This document shows positions 22,571 through 32,435 of a DNA stretch of 64,000 nt, piece after piece. The position numbers and the translations under genes are program-made. Source of the stretch: Symsagittifera roscoffensis (Eukaryota > Xenacoelomorpha > Acoela > Convolutidae). The first letter of the stretch is position 1, and each line of letters begins with the position of its first letter. The notes beneath the pieces were generated by a model that had not been told where the DNA came from, did not search any database, and saw only the letters and a program-made list of their open reading frames with translations. The DNA is taken from positions 60,458,759 to 60,522,758 of the forward strand of contig NC_087063.1 of NCBI RefSeq assembly GCF_963678635.1. The letters run 5' to 3'.

Positions 22571-25080
22571 AATGCGATGATTTTGAGCCTAAGTCCAAGA
22601 GAAGAGCAACCAAGTTCAAAAGCGAAAAGAAGCTTCAAGACGATGTACGATGAGCGCATGACGTCACCGCGAATTGATGGACTGTGCTCGGGATATGACG
22701 GTCTGGGACTGGTGCACCCGGACATGGACTTCACACCTAGTCCGAGACAGGAGAAGAGCAAGAAAGCGTTGTCTGACTCGCCAACTAGACCAATGTCAGA
22801 TGGGATAACGATGGGAGCATCGTCGACATACGAAAGGCTGATGATGTCGATGGGCACACAGAAGGGTGGTGCATCTTAGAGTACCAATCTGCAACTCCAA
22901 TTGACGTCATCGTCCCTGGGTCTTACCTCAGTGCTGCGAACGGCTAGCGACTTGAGTGACATGTTTGCCGGTGTAATGATAGGCCTTAAAGAACTGCGAC
23001 ACGATATGACCAAGAGGATAGATCGAGTTGAAGAAAGGGCTCAAAAAGGTCATGAAAGATTGAGAGACAAGCTGACAGACGTGAAGTCACCAGCGAGAAG
23101 TGATCAGGCCCAGCTGATTCGGGACACCGATCAGTGGCTGGCGGAAAACTTGGCGCTGGCAACCAAGGAGTCACAGGAAAGAGACGTTAAGATGACGAGA
23201 GAGACCAAACGATTATTAAACGATCACGACAACACCTATGCTCGTACGATGACCTATGCTCGTAGCCTGGAGAAAAAGTTAGATGCCAAAGCCGACCTTA
23301 TGATGCGGAAGCTTGATGAAATCTTGAGCAGTAGCAACCGGGAAAATCGTCACGCTCCAACGGAGGACTCACGCCAGGCGAATGACGAAGAAGGAGCCCG
23401 CAGTTATGGAGGGGCCCAGCCTAGATCAAGAACCAGCTTCGAGTATAACCATAGGGAGAGACCCAGGGCAGCCCCGTCGAGGCCGGGTCGGACTAATCCG
23501 GCCCCGCCAGAACAGGAAGCGCCGTCGGGGGCACAGTCACCGACAATGCCACAAGTCAGCTCCGTGCCGTATCTGACTAGCGTCTCGCAGGACACGACGA
23601 TGTGCGCTTCAATGTTTGAGCTTTTGAATAAATTTCTTGAAACATTCATCACCAAACTCTCGAAGTCAACCGAAAGAGGATAGAGGTCAAGAAGGACACT
23701 CAAAAAGCCAAAATCATCTTTAAAGGACGAATCAGATGGCTGCATCGATACCTCGATAGAGGTGATGAAGTTACATTTTGAGGAAGAGAATCTCTCCAAG
23801 AAACAGGAATGCAGCGCACTGACAAACAACCCAGAGGGCACGCCCCTAAGCTGTGCAATGACGAAAAGGACTAATGAACGAGACATTGCTCGCAAAATAT
23901 TCGACATCTTGCTGTATCGTTTCGAGTCTAGTGTACAGGGGCATCAAGCTATGGTGAAGCTTGAAAAGAGGCGTCAAAGAGTTGACGAATCCATAGACGA
24001 GTGTTTGGATGACCTCGAGTTACTCTGAAGAAGAAGCAACCCTGACGAGAGGATATCGGAGCGGAACTTGGCCATTGCCTCAAAATTCATGGATGGAGTG
24101 AAAAGTGAAAGAGCTATAAGCCATGTTGCCCACACACTTCACCCTATCGCTAGATCAAGTGCCAACGCCCGATGATTTGCTCATGAAATTGCGTGAGTAC
24201 TTGCTCATAAACCCATGGCGCAGAATCGTTACAGCTTTTTCGGCAACTACAGTGGAACAAATACTGGCGCGAATTCCAGTTGGTATAGACCTCGTGATGA
24301 CATGGATAAGAGGCGGTGATGTGCGAATTGTGGTTCGATGGAACACCATGTTTCAGCCTCTTCTTTTTACAAACAAAATGTGAAGGCGATAGGGTAATTT
24401 TTGACGACATCGATGCAACCGACGAGGTCCACGAAGAGCATGTGAAAGGGCTCATAATGAAATAGGGACCGAGATGCTTCTTCTGTAATTTGGAGGGACA
24501 TTTCAAGTCGGATTGCACTCAATTATGGGATGCAGTAGCGGACGTGAAGCATCCCCACCATGAAGAAGCACTTTCGGGTTTCAAGGCTGGCCGAGCCCTC
24601 CTGATGAATGAAGCCGAATCGCAGAAGAAAGAGGTGACAACAGGCAAATTCACGACCAAGAAGGTGAAGACCTTACCTGATGAGGCAATAGGGCTGCGCC
24701 GGTCAGCCGGTGCGCTCAAAGTGGATTATGGCCCAGCGGCACGGACCGCATTACAGAACGTTCAGCAAGAATTGGTTACGAAAGAAGTTGAGCAGTGGGT
24801 AAGGTCAGAAATAGAAAATACAGAGCTGCGCGAGAAACTTGACAATCTAGGAAGAGCAACGAAAAAAGAGGACAACCAGGAACTCAAGAAGCTGGGTTTA
24901 AAGTTGAATGTCATTTCAGGGAAGACCTTTGGCATGACAAGAGAGGGGACGAAAATAATGTCGATCATATCGGTCGCGGGTCATCAGGTGCTGAAGAACT
25001 TGAGCGAACCTCCCGAGATCACGGCAGTACACCTGGACATCTACGCGGACTACCTAAGATAGAAAGACCTCACACTGGAT
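22571..25080 (+). pseudogene. gag: Element A Gag polyprotein region (Ty3/gypsy type)
   Basis: Gag forms the particle and binds the element RNA. In order: a polar N-terminal part; a long coiled-coil-like part in the 260-codon frame 22901-23683 (IDRVEERAQKGHERLRDKL and similar); a Pro/Arg-rich stretch; a capsid core (23690-24110, with MKLHFEEENLSKKQECSALT and QGHQAMVKLEKRR); then two zinc knuckles. Knuckle 1 (24320-24361) reads CANCGSMEHHVSA with the last Cys changed to Ser. Knuckle 2 (24475-24516) is a perfect CCHC, CFFCNLEGHFKSDC. The 24490-25062 frame continues into a coiled-coil spacer before protease. Stops at 22877 (TAG), 23681 (TAG) and 24026 (TGA) fall inside otherwise continuous frames, and frameshifts lie near 24110 and 24210. 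It is homologous to 62909-59608 on the other strand. Confidence 0.8.
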
Positions 25081-25852
25081 TCTAGGGCAGTAAGAGCGTT
25101 AATCACAGCAGGTGGACCGAGGCTAATGAATGTAGATGGACTCTACATTGAAGTTTATGGCCCTTACCCAATTCTCATGAACTTGGACGCCATAAACATT
25201 TACACTAAAGCTCACGTGACAGATGCAAGTGACCAGGTAGGCCGGATCTACATCGGTCGAGAAGAGCTTAAGGTCCGAAGAATCGGTAACAACGCCATGC
25301 TCGAACAAGACGCAGTTAACATAGGCTGTGAAGCCGATCTGGCCTCGCATGTACTAGACGTGCAGTGTAGACAACTCTCCGTGGAGGGTCTATTAGACAC
25401 CGGTGCAGTGGTCAGTGTCATGCCTGTGAGCACTTAAACCGACATGGATTTTGATAGATCGGATCTGATTCCGACTAATATCAGACTGGCAGCGGCTAAT
25501 CAGGGTGCAATATACGTGACCGGAAGGACCTCCATCATCTCGTTGCAGCTAAGAAGGAGACATCTCCGGATGAGTTTCCTGGTCGTCGAGAATCTTGATG
25601 AGTCCGACCAGTTCATTCTAAGACGAGAATTAGTGCGCAACTTCGATTTCACGATTGACCTCAACGACGGGTTGATAAGAATCAAGGACCCAGAGAGGAA
25701 ATATGAAAAGAAACCAACTAAAAAAACCCTGATTAACCAAGCAAAAGGGCCAATTTTACTAGATCGAAGGGTTAGATTAAAACCCCATCAGCCTGTTATA
25801 CCGACATTTAGGATGAGGAACCTGAACGAGCTTAGTAACGACAGACAGTTAC
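25081..25852 (+). pseudogene. pro: Element A retroviral-type aspartic protease
   Basis: The protease would cleave Gag-Pol in the particle. The frame from 25126 reads to LLDTGAVVS, with the catalytic D-T-G at residues 91-93, and is cut by a TAA at 25435-25437. The same frame resumes at 25444 and continues for 140 codons through SFLVVENLDESDQFIL. The conserved ILGRDF-type C-terminal motif is degraded here to ILRREL. After this comes the linker that normally leads to RT (FRMRNLNELSNDRQ), where the coding sequence breaks off. The better preserved paralogues at 57347-57970 and 58594-59220 confirm the assignment. Confidence 0.85.
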
Positions 25853-26250
25853 GTGTGTTACGTTGATGACAAAGTCATCGCGACACCAACGCTGGAGGAC
25901 CATATAAAAAGATTAGACGAGGTCTTTACTTGCATGAAACAAGCCGGCCTGAAATGCAAACCTCGCAAGTGCGAAATCCTGGGAGACTCAATCAAGTATC
26001 TGGATCGCCTTGTAGATAAACACAGGGTCAAACCGGATCTCGAAGCGGTTGGAGTGGTGTTGACTTTGAAAGCAACGAAGACCGACACGCAATTGATGAG
26101 CTTTCTCTGATTCGCTAATTAGCAAAGGGTAGTTTATCAAAGGGTTGGAGTGGTATTGACACGGAACGCACCGAAGACCGACACGCAATTGATGAGCTTT
26201 CTCTGATTCGCTAATTACCAAAGAGTAGTTTATCAAAGGGTATGCTGACA
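25853..26250 (+). pseudogene. Element A reverse transcriptase, C-terminal stub only
   Basis: Coding sequence jumps from the post-protease linker straight to CYVDDKVIATPTLEDHIKRL, which contains the YVDD polymerase motif, followed by the thumb-side sequence GLKCKPRKCEIL. Everything N-terminal of YVDD (fingers, the LDL motif of the palm, MPFGL motif) is missing, a deletion of roughly 200 residues or more relative to gypsy RT. The 96-base tandem duplication after it repeats the TDTQLMSFL segment, each time followed by a TGA. This element could not have reverse-transcribed itself. Confidence 0.85.
26047..26238 (+). repeat. 96-bp tandem duplication within the RT stub
   Basis: GGTTGGAGTGGTGTTGACTT (26047) and GGTTGGAGTGGTATTGACAC (26143) start two adjacent 96-base copies, both ending TTTATCAAAG. 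The length is 32 codons, so the frame is kept across the junction. Confidence 0.9.
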
Positions 26251-26279
26251 AGGTATACCCTATGCAGAAGTTGATGCAA

Positions 26280-26936
26280 AGTAAGGGTGAAAAAATTCAG
26301 CTGGACTGACGAGGCTCAGGTCTCCTTTGAGAATATAAAACTAGAACTTTGCGAGGCTCCGGTCCTCGGCATGCCGACAGAAAAGGGGATATTTGTACTA
26401 GATACAGACGTATCAGTAATTGCGATATCGGGCATACTTCACCAGGAACAGGAGTGGAATTGGAGGACTGTTCTCAGACCAATAGCTCACGGAAATAAAA
26501 GCCTGAGCGACACTGAGATGATATACGGTGCACCAAAGGCGGAGATGTTTGCGGTGATCACTTTCATTGAAAAAAAAACAGAGCCTACTTAATGAGTGCT
26601 CCCTTCAAGATGCGTGTAAACAATCGTGTTCTTGCCTGGCTGAAGACCTATTCGATGGACCAAAGCTAAATAGGTTGTTGGATCGTGCGTCTTGACGGAA
26701 ACCACATGATCATAGAACATCAAACCCGTGACAAGCACCAGAATTCCGACAGCCTCAGCAACTTTTTGAGCGACTCGAAGAGAAGCAGGCCAACCGAGCA
26801 GAAATTAATGATGGATTTTCAATCCTGGACGAAGAGACCTACGACAAACTGCCACTCACCAGGTGGCTTGACAAGTCAGTGCACCCCATACCGGGACACC
26901 TTGAACTTCCCGTGGAGACGGCTGCTGAGATAAAAA
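26280..26936 (+). pseudogene. Element A RNase H domain
   Basis: RNase H degrades the RNA strand during reverse transcription. The frame from 26287 shows the gypsy order: SWTDEAQVSFENIK, then VLDTDVSVIAISGILHQE (first catalytic Asp), then GAPKAEMFAVITFIE (catalytic Glu). It is frameshifted near 26580 and continues as FKMRVNNRVLAWLKTYSMDQ, where the third catalytic Asp (normally DN) has become Asn. After a TAA near 26670 it reads IIEHQTRDKHQNSDSL. Another slip near 26760 and one near 26935 lead into the linker. So at least one essential residue and the reading frame are lost. Confidence 0.85.
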
Positions 26937-28079
26937 ATGTTGGCAAAAGGTGATCCGGTTCCGTTGGATTTGCTAGTTCGATCAAACCTGGTGCAGCAAG
27001 AACTGACCAGGCTGGATATCAACCGCATAGCCCTGCTAAACAAGACGGTGAACGTGGCACCGGATGTCATGCTGAAACTCCGTGACCTGCTTGACAGAGA
27101 GGTTGAAAGGCATGACCATGAAAGGATGGATACCATGCAGCGGTTGGAAATCACCGAGAAAACGGAGAAGAATTCAGTAGCAATTCGGAGTCGGAACGTT
27201 GAACTGGGTTGCCGATCGATAGTGAATCAGTTAGTGAGTTCGATTCCGAAAGATGTCCTTCTGAGAACTTTGTATGTGGAGTGTCAACAATCGGTCGCTA
27301 CTCATACTGCTGAAGAGGTCAACGTTGAATTAAGATCCAGCGTAACGAGAAGAGTTCAGTTCACTAACACGAAAGAGGAGTACGAGCCGAGCTCGGACTG
27401 TTCATTCGGTGACAAAACATTGTCCGGGGAGTCATGCGCCTTCGGTCCCGGACAGGATGACTGGTCCGGGGAGACAATGTCGAAGCGACCAAGGGACAGA
27501 ATGTTGTCCGGGGATTCGACTTCAGAGCGACCAAGGGGCAGAATTTTGTCCGGGGAGTCGACTTCAGAGCAACCAAGCGACAGAGTTTTGTCCAGGGATT
27601 CGCGGAACATCATAAACAAATCAGAAGACGATGATGCAGAGTCCATCAGCTCACGCAATGACTCGCAGTCTCGGCCTTGGGAGAACGTGTCAGAATTTAC
27701 ATCCAATTCCGACCGCTCGGAATTCGCGATTCATTCTTTGCTAGATGAAAGGAAGCAGCGCGGGCTGGTTAGAGAAGTGCATCAAGACCCAGACAGAGAC
27801 CGCTATACCTCCGATGAGGAGGGTACGGTAGTTGATAATGCCGCAGGTGAGCTTCAGTTAATAGCAGTGTCGAAACGTTCGACTAGGTTACTTCGGCATG
27901 GTAAGGTCCCCTGTACCAGCCTGGAACCATCAGTGCAGGAGGCAACATCTTTGAAAAAGATATGGTGTGTTAAGTTGATGGACGATGCCCATGCACCGGA
28001 AATAGTTATGGAACAACTAAACGTGAGGAAGACAGCTCTGAAAGCCAGGTACAGACTGTCGGAGTCTTTTAAGGGCTAA
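26937..28079 (+). CDS. Element A RNase H-integrase linker (380 codons, open)
   Basis: A long uninterrupted frame follows RNase H. Its first third (PVPLDLLVRSNLVQQELTRL; VMLKLRDLLDREVERHDHER; SIVNQLVSSIPKDVL) matches the start of the corresponding region of element B at 52820-52196. Then comes a block of five 14-residue repeats around LSGES/LSGDS, a polar acidic stretch, and a conserved end (IWCVKLMDDA; ARYRLSE) that in element B lies just before integrase. It is part of Pol, not a separate gene; the start used here is the first Met after a frameshift. Its survival as a 1.1-kb open frame while its neighbours are broken is notable. No enzymatic motif was seen. Confidence 0.7.
   Translation: MLAKGDPVPLDLLVRSNLVQQELTRLDINRIALLNKTVNVAPDVMLKLRDLLDREVERHDHERMDTMQRLEITEKTEKNSVAIRSRNVELGCRSIVNQLVSSIPKDVLLRTLYVECQQSVATHTAEEVNVELRSSVTRRVQFTNTKEEYEPSSDCSFGDKTLSGESCAFGPGQDDWSGETMSKRPRDRMLSGDSTSERPRGRILSGESTSEQPSDRVLSRDSRNIINKSEDDDAESISSRNDSQSRPWENVSEFTSNSDRSEFAIHSLLDERKQRGLVREVHQDPDRDRYTSDEEGTVVDNAAGELQLIAVSKRSTRLLRHGKVPCTSLEPSVQEATSLKKIWCVKLMDDAHAPEIVMEQLNVRKTALKARYRLSESFKG
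27420..27629 (+). repeat. In-frame 42-bp repeat inside the Pol linker, five copies
   Basis: TTGTCCGGGGA or a one-base variant starts at 27420, 27462, 27504, 27546 and 27588, an exact 42-base step. Copies 3 and 4 are nearly identical (GATTCGACTTCAGAGC), the outer ones diverged. Each encodes 14 residues with LSGES or LSGDS followed by charged residues. Confidence 0.9.
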
Positions 28080-28089
28080 GCGAAATGAT

Positions 28090-28340
28090 AGAGTGACGAG
28101 TAATCTAGAGAGATTGATGAGATCAGATGCGATTCTCGCAGGAATGGGCGTGGGATGGTCACCTGCAATTATCAGCAGCTGCTACCGTAGGGCATCGAAG
28201 TACCTGATAGCCAACTTCATGAGGGATATCAGGAAACTGTCCATTGGCCTTGCGCTGGCCTTATACGTAGCCTTCGGACACGAAAGCTTCCTCAAAGGAC
28301 TTATGGTGCTTTTCACACAGGAATTAGCCAACCTCTGATT
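28090..28340 (+). CDS. Short ORF after the linker, unrecognised, with a hydrophobic segment
   Basis: Just past the linker the sequence reads TSNLERLMRSDAILAGMGVG. In element B the linker end (RMTSN, then a stop) is followed by integrase; here integrase is absent and this 81-codon frame takes its place. It contains a cluster of Cys/Tyr/Arg residues and one moderately hydrophobic run (LSIGLALALYVAF) near residue 50. I cannot assign a family. The junction at about 28100 is best explained by a deletion that removed integrase and joined the linker to a downstream reading frame. The interval 28340-28496 may continue it in other frames. Confidence 0.45.
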
Positions 28341-28496
28341 GCGATGACCGAAGAGATATTTTGACGCTCAGATAGAGACAGCATCTTATCGAAAACTAAA
28401 GGACTGGAGAACTTTGTTCCTTCAGTACTTATTACAGCAGAATAGAACTTTGACCGGAGAGGAGAAGCCAGTCTCCAGTAAAAATGAAGTAAAGAG

Positions 28497-29842
28497 GTGT
28501 GGGGGATGCCCTGGTTGACCGACTTAGCCCTAATGATGCGGATCGATTCACTCGATCTGATCTTCGGATTGAGAGAATTTTCGACTGTGGCGTATGGGCG
28601 TACAGTGGTACACGTGTTCCCAGGCATACGAGTGGACACTCAGTTGTTTAAATTAAACTTGTGTCAGTGGTGGAATGTTCTGTGATCAACTGGGTAGAAC
28701 AGAGGGAGCTGAGAAGACTGGCGAGTGACGATCGACTGTTCGGGAAGATATCAGAACCTGGCTGGGTGTTAATGGACCTGAACAACAGCTTCAAGTAATG
28801 GATGGGAGGCGAGGATCTTTCCAATAAACAGTTCAACCCAAAGCTTTGGAACTTGCGACCTATGATCAAAGGGACGACAGACGCAGTGAAGATCCCGGCC
28901 TGGCCGGAGACATACGCTCATGTGAAGGAGAGTCAGGACGCATGGCTGGCGGGTTCAAATCCGCTGCCAAGCAGATGACCACTGTATCCACGCATCAGGA
29001 GGATGCTGTTGGGAGTAAACAGTCCAGTTCTGGCACCCAGGATCGGAGCTGCGCAGCAGGTAGAAGAGAGGAAGATCAAGTGGAGCGAGGGGATGGAGCC
29101 GCGCTTCATCAGCTGGAATGCTGCAGCTTTGCATACCTTCGACTTCACCTTTTCGGACTTGTGGGGCAGGAAGAAGATCAAAGCCATACCATCAAGGAAG
29201 CCAGAGGTATCTGTAGGCCACTGGAATGACGTGTACACGACAACTGACGACAAGTCTAGGCTAAAGTGGCCCAGAAGGGAGACAGCAGTGACGATGAAGG
29301 TGAGGAAGGAGACCAGAGGAAGCATCTATCTCTCGATAGAGGAAGTGGCGCCTCATGGTGAGGAGCCTGTGGAAATTGTTATGATTGACCAACTGTTTTA
29401 TCATGCGGATGACCTGGTGATACCGGCTCGGCCGGATGCAGGAGTCGACATGCGCCAAGGCCCCTCTGGACCGGGACCAAGACCAGATAATGGAGGAGAC
29501 GTGAATAAAGAGAATCACGGGGAAGATGACCCCATGGAAGGGAAGAGCGACAGAATGAGCAAGTTCGACTTAGGTGCCCTAGGAAAAGGACCTACTGGAG
29601 TATGATTTTAATGAAGCGGAAGGCAGCGGATTGAATGAAACGCTAGTACTGATGACACCATCATGATTCATGTCTCCCACTAAGGATCCCCCAGCTAGCC
29701 TGTCACCAGTGGAGTCCATGTTTCTGGTTGAAGTACACCAGAGGAGGGGCGAGTCCAAGCTTCTCAGTGAATCCCCGCGAAGGCGTAAGATCGATGAGTC
29801 GATGCGAGTAGCGTTCCTGAGCACGTTGCCAGAAGAAGAATG
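28497..29842 (+). pseudogene. Element A downstream ORF 1, unknown function
   Basis: Coding-like sequence in three frame segments. The first runs 28497 to about 28660 (MMRIDSLDLIFGLREFST). The second runs about 28655 to 29605, with in-frame stops near 28796 and 28977, and includes a clean 200-codon stretch from 29003 (EPRFISWNAAALHTFDFTFS). The third runs about 29585 to 29842 and is rich in Glu and Ser. Composition (Trp, balanced charge in the middle, acidic tail) looks like a real protein of perhaps 400-450 residues. I recognise no domain. It shares strand, GC content and decay state with the upstream retroelement, so I treat it as part of it, but it could be a separate element. Confidence 0.45.
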
Positions 29843-30628
29843 AGAACGATGCCAAAGCGAGATGGAGAGAAAGACCGGCGAGGCTTGAACGCGCGTAGCG
29901 TTCATGGAGAGTACGTGGAGTGTAATCCGGCGATTCGGCACCCAGTCCGTGATGAGAGTGGGGTTGAACCAGCCATCATGCGAGAAGTATTAGAGAAAAT
30001 GATGGAGTCCACTGAATCTGACGGCCTGACCGAGTCAGTCACGGAGGAAAATGCTGAAGAAAGTCCGATTGTGCGAGTTCAACCCGTCAAAAGAGCCAGG
30101 AATGGGCTGAGGAAGTACAAGTCAATGGTGAGAAAGTTGAAGGAGAGAGTGAACGACAAAGTAATCAACCCCAAGATTGTAAAGTCAACGGCCACAACGG
30201 TGGTGATGTCACTGGCGAAGGTTTCCCGCTCGAACGAAGCTGGACAAGTGGACGGTGTCGGGCAAGGCGGTAGGGAAAGGGAGAACCAAGTACCACCGAT
30301 GTTGCTGGCGGGACTAATCTCAACGGCTTCAAAGGTCAAGTGAAACGAGAGGAATCTGGCTGACACGAGGTTGGAGAGGGAGCTTATTAGCCAGTGTAGA
30401 TCCGGCGGATTGGACGACCACAAACCGTCACCTAACAACATGGCAAGGATGAAGTTGGAAGGACAGCTCGACGTGGTCGAGTATAGTCGTATTGCAGTGC
30501 CCGAATCCGTTCACATGGGCGATCCTGCTGGTGGCTACCTGGAAATGGTGAAAACGAGAAACTCCGCGAGAGGGCACCGGATGGCCTGGCATGACAAGCA
30601 AGCCATGCAGGAGTATCTGAAGAATTAA
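29840..30628 (+). pseudogene. Element A downstream ORF 2, unknown, one stop
   Basis: A frame of 263 codons interrupted only by a TGA at 30341-30343. Its ATG overlaps the stop of the preceding frame as ATGA (29840-29843), which may be a real overlap or the trace of a frameshift. The product is highly charged and basic in the middle (RKYKSMVRKLKERVNDKV) and has no hydrophobic segment or known motif. The part after the stop (LERELISQCRSGG; MAWHDKQAMQEYLKN) stays coding-like, arguing that the stop is a recent mutation. Confidence 0.45.
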
Positions 30629-30669
30629 TAGCGGGATCGAGCCTGAAGAGGAAGGAATGTGGCACAGTA

Positions 30670-31222
30670 ATGTCGTCGGAAGCGAATGAGAATGGTTTAG
30701 AGCTTCTAACTAAAATTTCTTGGAAGGCGGCCCTGCAGAAGTATTTCGACGAAACCATGCGTACTCCCTCATCTGTGATGGCGTACTTATCCAACCCCTG
30801 TGTAAGGACAATTTTGCAAGTGAGGCTTGTGTGGTGCCTTATTGGGATAAGGAAGGGGAAGTCTGAAGTTACCATTGAGATGAGAGCTAGAAAATATCAG
30901 TTGGAGTTGATGGGAGCTTTGAAAGTGTTGATCGCCAAGGGACGGTTCTGCGATAGCGTGGGCAAAAAGAAAGGACGCACTTTGCTTTGTGAAGTTCGTA
31001 GTGGATCGTATCCCCACTCCGATGCTAAAAAAATGTGTGAAGACAATCAGGCAGAGGTCTATGAAACAGGAGGAAGTCTTATTGAGGGCCCAGTTGGAAC
31101 TCTATCAAGACATGCTACTGCAGATCCCGACGAAAGAACTGAATGACATGGATAGCTATCGGAGATTGGAGGAGGTGAGGCGATGTTCCAACAAAGAATT
31201 GACTGTGACGAGAAATTGTTAG
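30670..31222 (+). pseudogene. Element A downstream ORF 3, unknown, frameshifted
   Basis: A 158-codon frame from 30670 reads well to about 30985 (WKAALQKYFDETMR; IGIRKGKSEVTIEMRARKYQ). The neighbouring frame starting at 30989 then carries on with helical, charged sequence (RSMKQEEVLLRAQLELYQDM) to 31222. One slip near 30985 joins them. The predicted protein would be about 180 residues, mostly helical. No family recognised. Confidence 0.4.
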
Positions 31223-31299
31223 AAGGAGTTCGGAGTCTCAAATAAAATGCGACGCTAGGAAAAGGGAAGTCCTTCTAGTACGTGTCGGGTGTCCCGGGA

Positions 31300-32263
31300 A
31301 TGGCTTATAATCCATTCGTCAACGAGGAAGCAAGGGACTTATACTTTGACTATGAGCAGGCAATAACCTTTAATTTCTGGCTGGAAAGAGTGCGAGAAAT
31401 GGGGACAATAACGTCTGAACAAATACAGTTGGGAGTGATCCTGTAGGAACGAGTGATTGAACCTTCAGTTCTCCAGCTAGAGGAACAAGTAAGCTTTGAG
31501 TGTGGTTCGTGGGATGGTCCACTGAAGACCATCTTAGTGACGATGTGGGAGCTTATGAAGCCTTCATGGTGCCCAAATCCGAACGCGGACCTAATATGGG
31601 ACCTAACCGCTGAAACTGAGCTAGAGGAGAACGACGATGAGAACCTACACGACCTAGCCATGATATAACATTTATTGGCTCCGGAAATAACGAGGCAAGA
31701 TGACAAGCAAGCCACGGAGCCCTCCGAGGGGAACTCTCCGAGTGAATGGATGAAAGGTGGTACCTGCCTAGCTTCCAGCTGTGGAATGGAAGGGCACGTG
31801 TGTGGGAATGGTCACTGCTTAAATACATTGAGTGAACAGCACTGCCAGCTATCCAAATTGCATGAAAGACTGAGTATGTCAGAGAAGAATGATATGGAAT
31901 TGATTGCGGATTGTCATGGAGTGACGGAGGTGATTCTGATGACCGCCTCAGGGTTCTGCAGCTCGATTGAATCATTGGAACGCCTGGAGCGTGCCCATGA
32001 ACTGGTCAAATCCTTGAGTGTGGAAGTGTTCCCCGGAGCATTGCAGACGGGACAGAAGATTGCAAGCTGGCGGTAAGAGCTTGAAAACGAGATGAATTTG
32101 AAGCACAACATGGGATATCACAAGACAGTCGGATCGAAGTACCTGGTGGGGTCTAGCGCGGCACCATACTGTAATAGCAAACACCAAATAACCGACGACG
32201 CACCTGGTGGTTGTAGATGCCAGAACACAACACAGACTGATCGACCAGCTCTTCTCGGTGCCT
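31300..32263 (+). pseudogene. Element A downstream ORF 4, unknown, Cys-containing, three stops
   Basis: A single frame of about 320 codons starting at the ATG at 31300 (MAYNPFVNEEARDLYFDYEQ) is broken by TAG at 31446, TAA at 31667 and TAA at 32074 and ends in TAA at 32261-32263. Between the stops the sequence stays coding-like. The middle carries a small cysteine/histidine cluster (CLASSCGMEGHVCGNGHC) that could bind metal, followed by a helical segment (LERLERAHELVKSLSVEV). All three internal stops are one C-to-T change away from CAG or CAA. Function unknown. Confidence 0.45.
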
Positions 32264-32435
32264 AAGTGTGTGTTACTGTCGAGGATGTCGGAGAAATCCC
32301 ATGAGTTGTTAAGAAAGATCCTCCGGGCAGTCCGGGAGGTCTAGGGATGAGTTGGAAGATACAGTGAGAGGAGGCTTCACAAATTAGGGTGAAGGGTACA
32401 TCAGTGAGTTCCAGAAGAAGAAGGCGAGGGGAATA

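Noticed and set aside
22519-24518. Several 100-170-codon minus-strand frames opposite Gag
   Set aside because: They are antisense shadows of the Gag coding sequence, with compositions (Ser/Leu/Cys) expected from reverse-complement reading.
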